Below are positions 35,733 to 44,382 of a stretch of 64,000 nucleotides of DNA, piece after piece. A program made the position numbers and the translations under genes. Position 1 is the stretch's first letter; every line of letters begins with the position of its first letter. Under the pieces are notes generated by a model, which was not told the origin of the DNA, ran no database searches, and saw nothing but the letters and a program-made list of their open reading frames with translations. Source of the stretch: Actinomyces wuliandei (GTDB taxonomy: Bacteria; Actinomycetota; Actinomycetes; Actinomycetales; Actinomycetaceae); the NCBI RefSeq assembly GCF_004010955.1, contig NZ_CP025227.1:1488001-1552000 (forward strand), in the 5' to 3' direction.

Positions 35733-35763
35733 CCTTCCCCGCCTCGCTGGACGGACTTAAAGG
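35733..35763 (-). promoter_or_regulatory. PyrR-binding RNA hairpin over the pyrR ribosome site
   Basis: Transcribed from the minus strand, the element reads CCUU, then CCG, a loop UCCAGCGAGG, then CGG and AAGG. UCCAGCGAGGC matches the conserved PyrR-binding loop known from Bacillus and mycobacteria. The closing AAGG is the start of the AAGGAGG ribosome site, so binding would block translation, as reported for Mycobacterium. Seen: structure and motif. Inferred: the mechanism here. Confidence 0.75.
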
Positions 35764-35778
35764 ATGTCGGTCGGTCTT

Positions 35779-35784
35779 ACTCTA
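35779..35784 (-). promoter_or_regulatory. -10 box of the pyr operon (TAGAGT)
   Basis: TAGAGT on the minus strand would give a leader of about 50 nt that begins just ahead of the PyrR hairpin. Same hexamer as before fmt and rpsD. No strong -35 box. Confidence 0.45.
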
Positions 35785-35953
35785 GAGCACGGCTACCACC
35801 GCTGCACCCTTCCGCACCACCGAAGAGACCAGTGTCACTCCTGAAGTACCACCTCGTCACCTCCTGATCCATCTCCTGGGGGGACCGGATGCAGCCGTGC
35901 TCGCGAGTGCCGTCGCCGCCCGGGCGACAGTGGTGGCCCGGCGGCAACCCCGG

Positions 35954-35959
35954 TAGCAT
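35954..35959 (+). promoter_or_regulatory. -10 box of a leaderless paiB-like promoter (TAGCAT)
   Basis: TAGCAT ends 6 nt before the ATG at 35966, and there is no ribosome site, which together suggest a leaderless transcript. No good -35 box. Confidence 0.4.
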
Positions 35960-35965
35960 CTCGGC

Positions 35966-36673
35966 ATGCACGTCCCCCGTCACTTCGCGCTTCCCGAGGA
36001 GTACGCCGCCCGTCTGCTCACCCAGGTGCGTGCCGGCAACCTCGTGACCGTCCACGCGGACGGGCCCGCCGCCACGCTGGTCCCCTTCTACCTCGACCAG
36101 GACCACAACACGCTGGTGACGCACCTGGTACGCAACAACCCGCAGGTCCGCACGCCAGTCCTGGGACCTGCGCTGGTCATCCTGGACGAGGCTGACGCCT
36201 ATGTCGCTCCCAAGTGGTATGCCACCAATGAGGTCAAGGCAAACGTACCTACCTGGGACTACATCACCGTCCACGTCACCGGGAGGATCCGGGTGGACCC
36301 GAGCCCTGCGGCTGCTCTCAGGGCGGCCCGCGAGCTGACCCTGCGCACGGAGCCCCGGGAGGTCCTGGACCGGGTCGGCGAGGACAGCCTGGAGAAGATG
36401 GCCCGGGCGATCGTGGCCGTGGAGGTCCAGGTCGAGCACGTGACGGGCAAGGCCAAGATGAGCCAGAACCGGCACCCCGACGACATCCGCAGCCTGATCG
36501 CCGCCCTGGAGGAGCAAGGACAGACACGGCTGGTGGAGTTCCTGCGGGAGGTCAGCCTGCCTTACGCCGAGGAGCGCTTTGCCACGATCAACCACCTACG
36601 CAGCCGCACGCGCGGCGCGCAGGAGAGGTCCCAGCGTCTTGCAGCCCCGCAGGACGTCCCCGAGCGCTCCTGA
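35966..36673 (+). CDS. PaiB-family FMN-binding protein
   Basis: 235 aa. Flavin-reductase-like split-barrel protein of the PaiB group (called transcriptional regulators after Bacillus PaiB; real function often unknown). It begins MHVPRHFALPEEYAARLL, then APKWYATNE...VPTWDYITVHVTGRI and GKAKMSQNRHPDD, all family hallmarks. Probably leaderless. Divergent from pyrR and convergent with nusB, so a single-gene unit. No clue to its ligand from the neighbours. Confidence 0.88.
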   Translation: MHVPRHFALPEEYAARLLTQVRAGNLVTVHADGPAATLVPFYLDQDHNTLVTHLVRNNPQVRTPVLGPALVILDEADAYVAPKWYATNEVKANVPTWDYITVHVTGRIRVDPSPAAALRAARELTLRTEPREVLDRVGEDSLEKMARAIVAVEVQVEHVTGKAKMSQNRHPDDIRSLIAALEEQGQTRLVEFLREVSLPYAEERFATINHLRSRTRGAQERSQRLAAPQDVPERS

Positions 36674-36692
36674 ATCATTCCGGCTGCCCGTC

Positions 36693-36711
36693 CCGGTGCA
36701 CCTGGCACCGG
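36693..36711. terminator. Hairpin between convergent paiB-like gene and nusB
   Basis: CCGGTGC-ACCTG-GCACCGG, a perfect 7-bp stem 20 nt after the paiB-like stop. A second stem, GACAGC-CGT-GCTGTC (36794-36808), overlaps the nusB stop. Either could stop transcription on its own side; neither has a U-tail. Confidence 0.45.
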
Positions 36712-36806
36712 TGTACGGGGCTGGGACCGGTCGTGAGAGCCCCCGGTACCGCGATGACGCACCCCGGCTCGCAACGCGTCCAGGGTGCGCCCCGACAGCC
36801 GTGCTG

Positions 36807-37463
36807 TCAGCGCAGCGTGTCCGCCAGGTCGCCAATGCGTCCCAGCAGGCCGTTCAGGAACCTCGGGGACTCCTCGGTCGACAGCAGCCGGGCCAGCGTC
36901 ACGGCCTCGTCCACCGCCACCGGGACATCGACGTCGTCGTTGTAAATGATCTCCCAGGTGGCTGCGCGGGCAATCGCCCGGTCCACGGCAGGCATACGTG
37001 CGAGCACCCACCCCTGGGCATAGGTCTGGATGGCTTCGTCAATGTCTGCCAGGTGGTCGCAGACCCCCTCCACCACCTGTCGGGCGTAGGCAGGCGCCTC
37101 GGTGTGGTTGGCGGAGTAGACCGCCCGCTGCGCGGCAAAACTCCTCAGCCTGCGCGAGGCGTCATGGTATGAGGCGTCATGGCTGCCCGCGTCAGGGAGA
37201 CCCCCCTCGGCGGTCTGAGCTCCCCTGCCGGTGCGCGCCATCAGCCCGCGCTGGTCGGCCTCGAAGAGAATCTCCACAGCCCGGCGCCTGGCCTTGGTCC
37301 GCGCCGTGACCGCGTGCCTGGCCCGCCTGCTGCGGCGTGAGGACGGCGTCCCGGACCGGGTCCCGTCCTCGGTGCCCTCTCCCTGGGTGCCGGCACCAGA
37401 CCGGTCACCATCTGCCACGGCTCCTGCTGGTTGCGAGGAGCCCTGCGCAGCAGGCTCTGCCAT
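36807..37463 (-). CDS. nusB: Transcription antitermination protein NusB
   Basis: 218 aa. Binds boxA with NusE (S10) in rRNA antitermination. The NusB helical domain runs from ARRRAVEILFEADQRGLMA to LARLLSTEESPRFLNGLLGRIGDLA, with ILARMPAVDRAIARAATWEIIYNDDVDVPVAVDEAVTLA in the middle (quoted as family region, residues about 150-190). The first 60 residues are a Gly/Arg-rich extension. Begins 3 nt after efp stops, the usual efp-nusB pair. Confidence 0.96.
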   Translation of the reverse strand: MAEPAAQGSSQPAGAVADGDRSGAGTQGEGTEDGTRSGTPSSRRSRRARHAVTARTKARRRAVEILFEADQRGLMARTGRGAQTAEGGLPDAGSHDASYHDASRRLRSFAAQRAVYSANHTEAPAYARQVVEGVCDHLADIDEAIQTYAQGWVLARMPAVDRAIARAATWEIIYNDDVDVPVAVDEAVTLARLLSTEESPRFLNGLLGRIGDLADTLR

Positions 37464-37466
37464 CAG

Positions 37467-38030
37467 TCAGTCCGTGACGCGGGAGATGTAGGAGCCGGTA
37501 CGGGTGTCAACCTTGACCCTGTCACCGGTGTTGAGGAACAGGGGCACCTGGATCTCCGCACCGGTCTCGACGGTGGCCGGCTTGGTGCCTGCGGAGGAGC
37601 GGTCTCCCTGCAGGCCCGGCTCCGTGTGCGAGATCGTGAGGACCACGGAGGGGGGAAGCTCGACGAACAGGACAGCATCCTCGTGGAAGGCGACCGTGAC
37701 GTCCTGGCCCTCAAGCATGAAAGTGGCGGCCTCCCCGACGGTCGCCGCCGGGACGTAGACCTGGTCGAAGGTCTTGACATCCATAAAGACGAAGTCGTCA
37801 CCGTCCTTGTAGGAGTACTGCATGTCACGACGGTCGACGGTCGCCGTGTCCACCTTGAGGCCGGCGTTGAAGGTCTTGTCCACCGTCTTGCCCGACAGCA
37901 CGTTCTTGATCTTGGTGCGCACGAAGGCGGGCCCCTTACCGGGCTTGACGTGCTGGAACTCCACCACCTGCCACAACTGCCCCTCCAGGTTGAGCACCAT
38001 GCCGTTCTTCAAGTCGTTTGTCGTGGCCAC
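37467..38030 (-). CDS. efp: Elongation factor P
   Basis: 187 aa, exactly the normal length when started at the GTG at 38030 ([13 protein letters not shown]); GAGG lies 8 nt upstream, whereas the in-frame GTG at 38036 is too close. EF-P rescues ribosomes stalled at polyproline. The tip loop is KPGKGPAF with Lys32, the palindromic PGKGP form typical of an actinobacterial subfamily described as working without lysine modification. The three beta-barrel domains are complete, ending [19 protein letters not shown]. Confidence 0.97.
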   Translation of the reverse strand: MATTNDLKNGMVLNLEGQLWQVVEFQHVKPGKGPAFVRTKIKNVLSGKTVDKTFNAGLKVDTATVDRRDMQYSYKDGDDFVFMDVKTFDQVYVPAATVGEAATFMLEGQDVTVAFHEDAVLFVELPPSVVLTISHTEPGLQGDRSSAGTKPATVETGAEIQVPLFLNTGDRVKVDTRTGSYISRVTD

Positions 38031-38050
38031 GAGCACATCCTCACTGTCTG

Positions 38051-38078
38051 TCAGGGTCTGTCTATTCAGGGTTTGTCT
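38051..38078. repeat. Two direct repeats in the efp leader
   Basis: TCAGGGTCTGTCT (38051-38063) and TCAGGGTTTGTCT (38066-38078) repeat with a 15-nt period 20-50 nt before efp. They may be binding sites or simple slippage products. No assigned function. Confidence 0.4.
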
Positions 38079-38183
38079 CAGGATCTATGGCGTCTTGATA
38101 GAAGGGACTGCGGAAGGTCCGGGAACGGCGAGAGTCTACCGCGCCCCGGTCCCCGTGCCCCAGACGGGCTCCTGTCAGGCCGG

Positions 38184-38735
38184 TCACGAGCCCGTCCCGG
38201 CCCCGCAGCGATGTGCCACCCGCTCAGCAGCCTGACAGGGAGTAGTGCCCGTCGTGTCGACGACGACGTCAGCCAGCGCGCGGCAGACCTGCTCCCGCTG
38301 CCGCAGCATGTGCGTGAACTGTCGGTGGACGTCCCCCAGCGCGATGGAGCGTGGCGCGTCCAGGCCGTTACGCGCCGCCAGAGCCCGCGCGCGGGCCAGC
38401 AGTGCCACGACGCAGCCGCCCGAGCCCCGTGTCCTGGCGACCGCTGCCCGGACCTCCTCGCGGTCCAGGCAGCCCGACCCCAGGGCCAGCACGGCTGCCG
38501 GGTAGCGTTCCTGGGCCTCGCGCAGCACAGCGCACGCGCAGCGCGCCTCAGCCTCCCGGTACCGCTCCTCCGGCACCTCGACCAGGGCGGTTGACGGGTG
38601 GACGCCCAGCTCACGGGCCACCGTGGTCCGCAGGTCGGTGAGGACCCGGCCCGTAGCCTGGGCCAGGGCGTGGCCGACGGAGGAGCACCCGGCCCCCGGC
38701 GGTCCCAGGAGCACGACGAGACCGGTGGCCCTCAC
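38184..38735 (-). CDS. Shikimate-kinase-like protein with a broken P-loop
   Basis: 183 aa. The fold pattern is that of shikimate kinase: VVLLGPPGAGCSSVG at the N terminus, TDLRTTVARELG, EERYREAEARCACAVL and LALGSGCLDREEVRAAV line up with the AroK half of the neighbouring fusion protein. The Walker A Lys is replaced by Cys17, and GGG after the second strand is GSG, so ATP-dependent phosphorylation is doubtful. The frame is intact and overlaps the aroKB stop by 4 nt, so it is expressed and kept. It may be a regulatory or structural partner, or bind a different ligand. Confidence 0.8.
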   Translation of the reverse strand: MRATGLVVLLGPPGAGCSSVGHALAQATGRVLTDLRTTVARELGVHPSTALVEVPEERYREAEARCACAVLREAQERYPAAVLALGSGCLDREEVRAAVARTRGSGGCVVALLARARALAARNGLDAPRSIALGDVHRQFTHMLRQREQVCRALADVVVDTTGTTPCQAAERVAHRCGAGTGS

Positions 38736-40687
38736 CGTGCCGCCCCGTTCCCACCGGCGGTGACGGCCTCGTGGGCCAGCCGCAGGACAGGCTCCTCGGG
38801 AGCAGTCGTGCGCACCGGGGCTCCGACCCGCTCCAGGAGCACCATCCTCAGCACCCCACTACGCACCTTCTTGTCACTCAGCATGATCTCGTACAGCTCC
38901 TCCCAGCGCCCGTGCCCCTGCGGGAAGGAGGTCGGCAGGCCGACAGCAGCCAGGACCCGGTAGTGCACAGCCAAGGTCTCAGCATCGAGCCTGCCTGCCA
39001 GGTGCGCCGTGTGGGCGGCGAACAGGCAGCCGACCGCGACCGCCTCCCCGTGCCGCCAGGTGTACCCGGTGGCCTTCTCCACCGCGTGAGCGTAGGTGTG
39101 CCCGTAGTTGAGCACCTCCCGCTGCCCGGACTCGGTCAGGTCCTCGCTGACGACGGCGGCCTTGACCGACACCGAGCGGGCTACCAGGTCGGCCAGGACC
39201 GGGGAGTCCCAGCGGGTGCAGGCCTGCGGGTCCTCCAGGACCCTCTCCAGGATGACAGGGTCTGCGATGAGCCCGCACTTGACGACCTCCCCCAGGCCGG
39301 CCCGCAGCTCGGCATCCGGAAGGCTCGCCAGCACCTCCGTGTCCGCCAGGACGGCGCAGGGGGGGTGGAACGCCCCCACGAGGTTCTTTCCTGCTGCTGT
39401 GTTGATCCCGGTCTTGCCCCCCACTGCGGCGTCAACCATGGCAAGCAGGGAGGTAGGGACCTGGACCACGGGCACTCCTCGCAGCCAGCTGGCGGCAGCG
39501 AAGCCTGCGAGGTCGGTGGCGGCACCGCCGCCCAGGCCGACTACCACCCCGTCACGCCCCATGCGGAAGGCTCCCAGCTCGTGCCACACCTTCTCCAGGA
39601 CCTTTGCGGTCTTGGCCTCCTCCCCGGCAGGAACACTGATGCGGGTAGCACGCAGGCCGACACGGCCCAGCTCGGCCTCGTAGGCCTCTGCGGCGGCACC
39701 AAGGTGCTCGTCGTGAACCACAGCCACCCCACCTCTGCCGCCGCCCGCAGCCTGGCGCACCGCAGCCTGCAGCTGGTCCTGGAGCCCCCGGCCCACGAGG
39801 ACCTCGTAGGGTCGTGGCCTCTCCACCCGGATCCGGTGCAGCCCGACGGCTTCCGGGGCAGACAGCTCCTCGTGCTGCACCTCGGCACGGGCTGAGCCGA
39901 CCACGTCGGCGGGACTGGGCAGGACCGGGCTGCCACGACCGGAGACGAGCGGGGTCAGCGCCCCGGCAACACGGTGGGGCCTGGCTCCCAGGGTCACCAG
40001 GACCAGGGCTGCGACCTGCTCGGCGCTCAGCCCATCGGTAGGGACGGTGATCGAGGCGACCTCCTCGTACAGCGGTGCCCTCTGCGCGTACAGGGCCTCC
40101 ATCCGCTCCAGGACCAGGTCGTGGCTGCTGCCTCGCCCGCCCTGCTCCGCGTCCTGCGGGTCCTGGCCCACAGCCGTGTCAGCCGCGCCGGGTGGGGACG
40201 TGCCCTGCTTCGGCACGGCAGTGCTGAGCGCCGCAGCCGTGCCGGTACTGCCGGGCGCCTCGTCCCCAGTCATCATCAGCGGCCGACCGGACCCGTCCCC
40301 GACGTGGGCGGCAGCGGTGAGAGGGGTGGCCTCCAGGTAGACCACGACGCGTCCCCTGAGGAGCTCCCGGTTCTCCCGGCGCACCACCGCGCCACCGCCC
40401 AGCGCCACGACACCGAGCGCCGCTGCCGGGGAGTCGAGGACGGCACGCAGTGCCCTGTGCTCGCGGTCGCGGAAACGCTCCTCCCCCTCGGAGGCGAAGA
40501 TCTCCGGGATGGTCATCCGCGACCTGCGACGCACCTCGGCGTCGGTGTCGGTGACCTGGACGCCTAGGGCATGGGCCAGGAGTCGTGCCACCGTGGTCTT
40601 GCCCGCACCAGGAAGCCCGACAAGGACCAGCGGCAGGACGTCGTCGTCAACGGCAGGAGGTGGCCTGTACCGGCCTGTCGTGCTCAC
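38732..40687 (-). CDS. aroKB: Shikimate kinase-3-dehydroquinate synthase fusion
   Basis: 651 aa. Two shikimate-pathway enzymes in one chain. The kinase (about 17-215) has VGLPGAGKTTV with Lys30, DTDAEVRRRS, and LGGGAVVRRENREL, with a 50-residue low-complexity insertion after the lid region. Dehydroquinate synthase (about 275-640) has VVVGLGGGAATDLAGFAAAS (NAD site), VPTSLLAMVDAAVGGKTGIN, GEVVKCGLI and NYGHTYAHAVEK (zinc His). A GTG start at 40687 is chosen for AGAGGAG 6 nt upstream. The enzymes catalyse steps 2 and 5, so the fusion is for co-expression rather than channelling of consecutive steps. Confidence 0.94.
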   Translation of the reverse strand: MSTTGRYRPPPAVDDDVLPLVLVGLPGAGKTTVARLLAHALGVQVTDTDAEVRRRSRMTIPEIFASEGEERFRDREHRALRAVLDSPAAALGVVALGGGAVVRRENRELLRGRVVVYLEATPLTAAAHVGDGSGRPLMMTGDEAPGSTGTAAALSTAVPKQGTSPPGAADTAVGQDPQDAEQGGRGSSHDLVLERMEALYAQRAPLYEEVASITVPTDGLSAEQVAALVLVTLGARPHRVAGALTPLVSGRGSPVLPSPADVVGSARAEVQHEELSAPEAVGLHRIRVERPRPYEVLVGRGLQDQLQAAVRQAAGGGRGGVAVVHDEHLGAAAEAYEAELGRVGLRATRISVPAGEEAKTAKVLEKVWHELGAFRMGRDGVVVGLGGGAATDLAGFAAASWLRGVPVVQVPTSLLAMVDAAVGGKTGINTAAGKNLVGAFHPPCAVLADTEVLASLPDAELRAGLGEVVKCGLIADPVILERVLEDPQACTRWDSPVLADLVARSVSVKAAVVSEDLTESGQREVLNYGHTYAHAVEKATGYTWRHGEAVAVGCLFAAHTAHLAGRLDAETLAVHYRVLAAVGLPTSFPQGHGRWEELYEIMLSDKKVRSGVLRMVLLERVGAPVRTTAPEEPVLRLAHEAVTAGGNGAAR

Positions 40688-40778
40688 GGGCGGCTCCTCT
40701 CTAAGTGTCCTCTCCGGGTGTCCTCGTACCCCACGCACCTGTGCGTCTCGCCCCGCCTGGGGCTGTCCGTCCTCCCGG

Positions 40779-41999
40779 TCACCAGCGTGTCCGCTCAGCC
40801 ACGCGGTCCAGGTAGGAGACGAGGCTGCCGCGCGCCTGCGCCACGGAGTCGCCTCCGGTCTTGTCAGTCAGGACGTCTGCCAGCACCAGCGCCGTCATGG
40901 CCTGGGCGATCACGGCACCTGGGACGACGGCACAAGTGTCAGAGCGCTGGTGCAGCCCGGTCGCCTCCTCTCCTGTAGCCATGTCCACGGTGCGAAGCGC
41001 CCGCGGCACCGTGGAGATCGGCTTGAAGGCGGCACGGACCCGGACCGGAGAGCCGTTGGAGATACCGCCCTCCACCCCGCCGGCACGGTTGGAGGCACGG
41101 GTGACACCACCTGAGCGGACCGAGAGGATCTCGTCGTGGGCGGCGGAGCCTCTGAGCTGCGCCTGGGCAAAGCCGTCACCCACCTCCACGCCCTTGACCG
41201 CCTGGATGCTCATGAGCGCGCCGGCCAGGCGGGCGTCCAGACGTCGGTCGGCCTGGACGTGGGAGCCCAGCCCCACTGGGACGTCGGCAGCGACCACCTC
41301 GACGACTCCCCCCAGGGTGTCGCCCGCCTTCCTGGCCTCGTCGATCAGCGAGACCATGGCGGCGCTGGTCTCCGGGTCGGTGCAGCGCACCGGGTCGGCG
41401 TCCAGGCGCGCGGTGTCCTGCGGCTGCGGCGGGGCGATGTCCTCAGGCAACTCAACTGTCCCGACACGTACGACGTGGCTGACCAGCCTGATCCCGGCAA
41501 CCTGCTCCAGGAGCGCCTCCGCCACCGCGCCCAGGGCGACCCGGGCTGCGGTCTCACGCGCCGAGGCGCGCTCCAGGACCGGGCGCGCCTCCGGCAGGTC
41601 GTACTTGAGCATCCCCGGCAGGTCTGCGTGGCCGGGACGAGGCCTGGTCAGCGGCCTGTTGCGGGCCAGCTCCCGCTCGTCGCCGGTTCCCGCGTCCACG
41701 AGGAGCGCCTCCGCCTCCACCGGGTCGGCGCTCATGACCGTGGACCACCGGGGCCACTCAGAGTTGCCGATCTGCAGGGACACGGGGCTGCCGATCGTGC
41801 GGCCGTGCCTGACCCCCCCCAGGATCCTCAGCTCGTCGCGCTCGAAGGACTGCCGGGCACCACGGCCGTGCCCCAGGCGACGGCGAGCCAGAGCACTGCG
41901 GATGTCCTCACTGGTAATCTCCACGCCCGCCGGGACACCGTCGATCACTGCGGTCAGGGCCTCGCCGTGGGACTCGCCGGCCGTCATCCAATGCAGCAT
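40779..41999 (-). CDS. aroC: Chorismate synthase
   Basis: 406 aa. Makes chorismate from EPSP with reduced FMN. Starts [25 protein letters not shown], the invariant family start, which places the ATG at 41999 rather than 13 codons upstream. [42 protein letters not shown] and [18 protein letters not shown] are present. Between aroE and aroKB in an aromatic-pathway block. Confidence 0.97.
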   Translation of the reverse strand: MLHWMTAGESHGEALTAVIDGVPAGVEITSEDIRSALARRRLGHGRGARQSFERDELRILGGVRHGRTIGSPVSLQIGNSEWPRWSTVMSADPVEAEALLVDAGTGDERELARNRPLTRPRPGHADLPGMLKYDLPEARPVLERASARETAARVALGAVAEALLEQVAGIRLVSHVVRVGTVELPEDIAPPQPQDTARLDADPVRCTDPETSAAMVSLIDEARKAGDTLGGVVEVVAADVPVGLGSHVQADRRLDARLAGALMSIQAVKGVEVGDGFAQAQLRGSAAHDEILSVRSGGVTRASNRAGGVEGGISNGSPVRVRAAFKPISTVPRALRTVDMATGEEATGLHQRSDTCAVVPGAVIAQAMTALVLADVLTDKTGGDSVAQARGSLVSYLDRVAERTRW

Positions 42000-42080
42000 G
42001 GAACCGATCATCCCACACTGCGGCCCGCAACCAGGCACCCGGCCGCCCCGGCTCGGGCGCGCCCTGCAACAGGGTGTGGA

Positions 42081-43145
42081 CTACAGGGCGTGCAGGAGGG
42101 CGTCTCGTAAGGAGGCGACACCAGGGTCTCGACCTGTCATCAGCCTGACCTGGGGCACTGCCTGGTGCAGCAGCATGAGCCAGCCGGGTGCCACTGCCCC
42201 GCCTGCGCCCTCCCAGGCGCGGGCCAGAGGTGTCGGCCAGGGCGCGTAGACGACGTCGAGGAGGATCGCTCCTGCCGTGAGTGTCCCCTGGCGGCCCAGG
42301 GCACTGGGCAGGGCCTCAGCCAGCGTGTCCGCGCCGCCTGCGGGCAGGGTGGAGACCACGAGGTCTGCCCGGGCCAGGGCCTCGACCACGGCGGAGTCAG
42401 AGCGCGCCTCGCCGGGGCTCCAGGTAAGGGCCTCCACCTCCAGACCCATACGGTGTGCTGCGCCCAGGGCACGGCCAGGGCCAGCGTGGCGACGGGCGGC
42501 CACCACGATCCGCGTCGCGCCCAGCTCGGTGAGCGCAGCCAGGGCCGAGCACGCTGTGGCCCCGGAGCCCAGGACGACTGCTGTCGCCCCGGAGGCGCCC
42601 TGCCCGCCCGGGCTGGCCGTCGCGTGGGGCGGCAGCGACGCCAGTCCTGTCGGCGCCTGGGTGGACCGTGCCGCAGTCGTCTCACGTACCGCCTCGGCGA
42701 TCCCGGCCACATCCGTGTTGAACCCTGCCAGCAGGGCCGAGCCCGTGCCCGAGCGCTGAGCCACGACGGTGTTGACCGAACCCACCGCCCGGGCGAGGGG
42801 GTCAACCACGTCCAGCATGGGCACCAGGGCCTGCTTGTGCGGCATCGTCACGCTCACTCCCGCCCATGCCCAGCCGTCGCTGACCGGTGCGGCCAGCTGG
42901 GACACCAGGCCCCGCAGCCGCGTAGCAGGCAGGTCGATCCTTGTGTAGTGCCACGAGCCCAGGCCGAGCCGAGCGTAGGCGGCACGGTGCAGGACCGGGG
43001 ACAGGGAGTGGGAGACCGGGTGCCCGACGACTGCGGCCCGGTGACCCAGCACCTGCCCCTGCTGGCCGGTGCTGTCCTGCCCGGCAGGACCTGCCCCCGG
43101 CCCCGCCACAGGCCTCGCGGGTCTCACAGGCCTATGACCCGGCAT
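42081..43145 (-). CDS. aroE: Shikimate dehydrogenase
   Basis: 354 aa as drawn. Reduces 3-dehydroshikimate with NADPH. The catalytic domain begins at AAVVGHPVSHSLSPVLHRAAY, with VTMPHKQAL (Lys) and GSVNTVV; the NADP domain has VVLGSGATACSALAAL. About 30 extra N-terminal Pro/Gly-rich residues overlap the end of mltG. A GTG at 43052 gives 323 aa and may be the true start. A Thr/Ala/Gly-rich insertion lies before the NADP loop. Identity is firm; start is not. Confidence 0.92.
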   Translation of the reverse strand: MPGHRPVRPARPVAGPGAGPAGQDSTGQQGQVLGHRAAVVGHPVSHSLSPVLHRAAYARLGLGSWHYTRIDLPATRLRGLVSQLAAPVSDGWAWAGVSVTMPHKQALVPMLDVVDPLARAVGSVNTVVAQRSGTGSALLAGFNTDVAGIAEAVRETTAARSTQAPTGLASLPPHATASPGGQGASGATAVVLGSGATACSALAALTELGATRIVVAARRHAGPGRALGAAHRMGLEVEALTWSPGEARSDSAVVEALARADLVVSTLPAGGADTLAEALPSALGRQGTLTAGAILLDVVYAPWPTPLARAWEGAGGAVAPGWLMLLHQAVPQVRLMTGRDPGVASLRDALLHAL

Positions 43146-44382
43146 CAGGGGTGGCCGTGGCCGGGTCGGGTGCAGCCGTGGCAGTCGCCGTGGCACCCTG
43201 ACAGACCTCCCGGTTCTCACGGCAGTAGGCGTTGAGCTTCTCCGTGTTGGCCTCCTGCTCCTCCAGCGTCGTGGCAAAGAGCGTCTCGCCCGTGGTCAGG
43301 TCAACTGTCACGAAGTACAGCCAGTCGCCCTCGGGCGGGTCCAGCACGGCCGAGATAACCTCCTGTCCCGGGCTTCCGATCGGGGTCGGCGGCAGACCGG
43401 CGTGCTGATAGGTGTTGTAGGCGTTGGAGGCGTCGGCTGTGTCCTCCGGGGAGGGAATGCCTCCCACGCGCCCCAGGCCGTACAGGACGGTGGAGTCCAT
43501 CTGGAGCATGCCCTGGGTCTCACCCTCCGTGTCCGCGATGCGGTTGTCGATGACTCGGGCCACCTGGCCGTAGTACTGGGCCTGGGAGACCTCACGCTCC
43601 ACGATGGAGGCCTTGGTGAGGACCTCCTCGTAGTCCTCCTCCTTCACGCCGACGGCGCGCAGGTTGGAGATCGTGGTGGAGACCATCTGTGCCACCACGT
43701 CCGTAGCAGTGTCGTCCTCGCCGATGTCATAGGTGGACGGTGCCAGCCAGCCCTCGACATCACCGCCTGCCTGCTCCGGCAGGCCGATGGTCTCAGTATC
43801 GGCGTAGGCTTCGTCAACCTCCTTCTCGGTGAAGCTGCCCACGCTCATGAGCCGCTCCTTGACCTGGTTCTTGGTGAAGCCCTCAGCAACGGTCAGGCTG
43901 TGCTCGGCCTTGGACGCCGGGTCCAGGAGCGTGGCCACGGCGTTGGCCGCAGACATGTGCGTCTTGAGCGTGTAGGTCCCCGGCTGGATGCTGCCCGACT
44001 TCTCGTTGGCCTTGTAGGCCTCGACGAAGGCGGCGGCGGAGGCGACCACGTCGGCCTCCTCCAGGAGCGCGCCGATATCGCGCCCAGAGGCTCCCTCAGG
44101 AACCGTGACGACCACCTCCTCCTCACCGGCTCCCTCATAGTCCTCCGCCGAGGTCGTGGAGGAGCTGTCACGCATGACACCCAGCGCCTGGTAAGCCACC
44201 ACGCCCACGGCGACCAGGACGACGACAAGGACCACGGAGGTCAGCCAGCGACGCCGACGCCTACGACGACGCCGCTCCTTCTTCTCCGCACGCCGTGACC
44301 GGCGGCCCCTGGGCCCGTGACCGGCATCCACCCCGTCCTGACGCTGGATGCCAAGCTCAGCAAAGAAGTCGTCCTGACTCAC
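43132..44382 (-). CDS. mltG: Endolytic murein transglycosylase MltG (YceG)
   Basis: 416 aa. Membrane-bound lytic transglycosylase that cuts nascent glycan strands. A basic cytosolic N terminus (R/K-rich, about residues 20-50), one membrane helix (WLTSVVLVVVLVAVGVVAYQAL), a LysM-like part, then the YceG domain with EGWLAPSTYDI, KASIVEREVSQAQYYGQVARV (catalytic Glu) and LQMDSTVLYGLG. GTG start overlapping the ruvX stop by 4 nt. Ruv-MltG-AroE order is conserved in actinobacteria. Confidence 0.95.
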   Translation of the reverse strand: MSQDDFFAELGIQRQDGVDAGHGPRGRRSRRAEKKERRRRRRRRRWLTSVVLVVVLVAVGVVAYQALGVMRDSSSTTSAEDYEGAGEEEVVVTVPEGASGRDIGALLEEADVVASAAAFVEAYKANEKSGSIQPGTYTLKTHMSAANAVATLLDPASKAEHSLTVAEGFTKNQVKERLMSVGSFTEKEVDEAYADTETIGLPEQAGGDVEGWLAPSTYDIGEDDTATDVVAQMVSTTISNLRAVGVKEEDYEEVLTKASIVEREVSQAQYYGQVARVIDNRIADTEGETQGMLQMDSTVLYGLGRVGGIPSPEDTADASNAYNTYQHAGLPPTPIGSPGQEVISAVLDPPEGDWLYFVTVDLTTGETLFATTLEEQEANTEKLNAYCRENREVCQGATATATAAPDPATATPDAGS

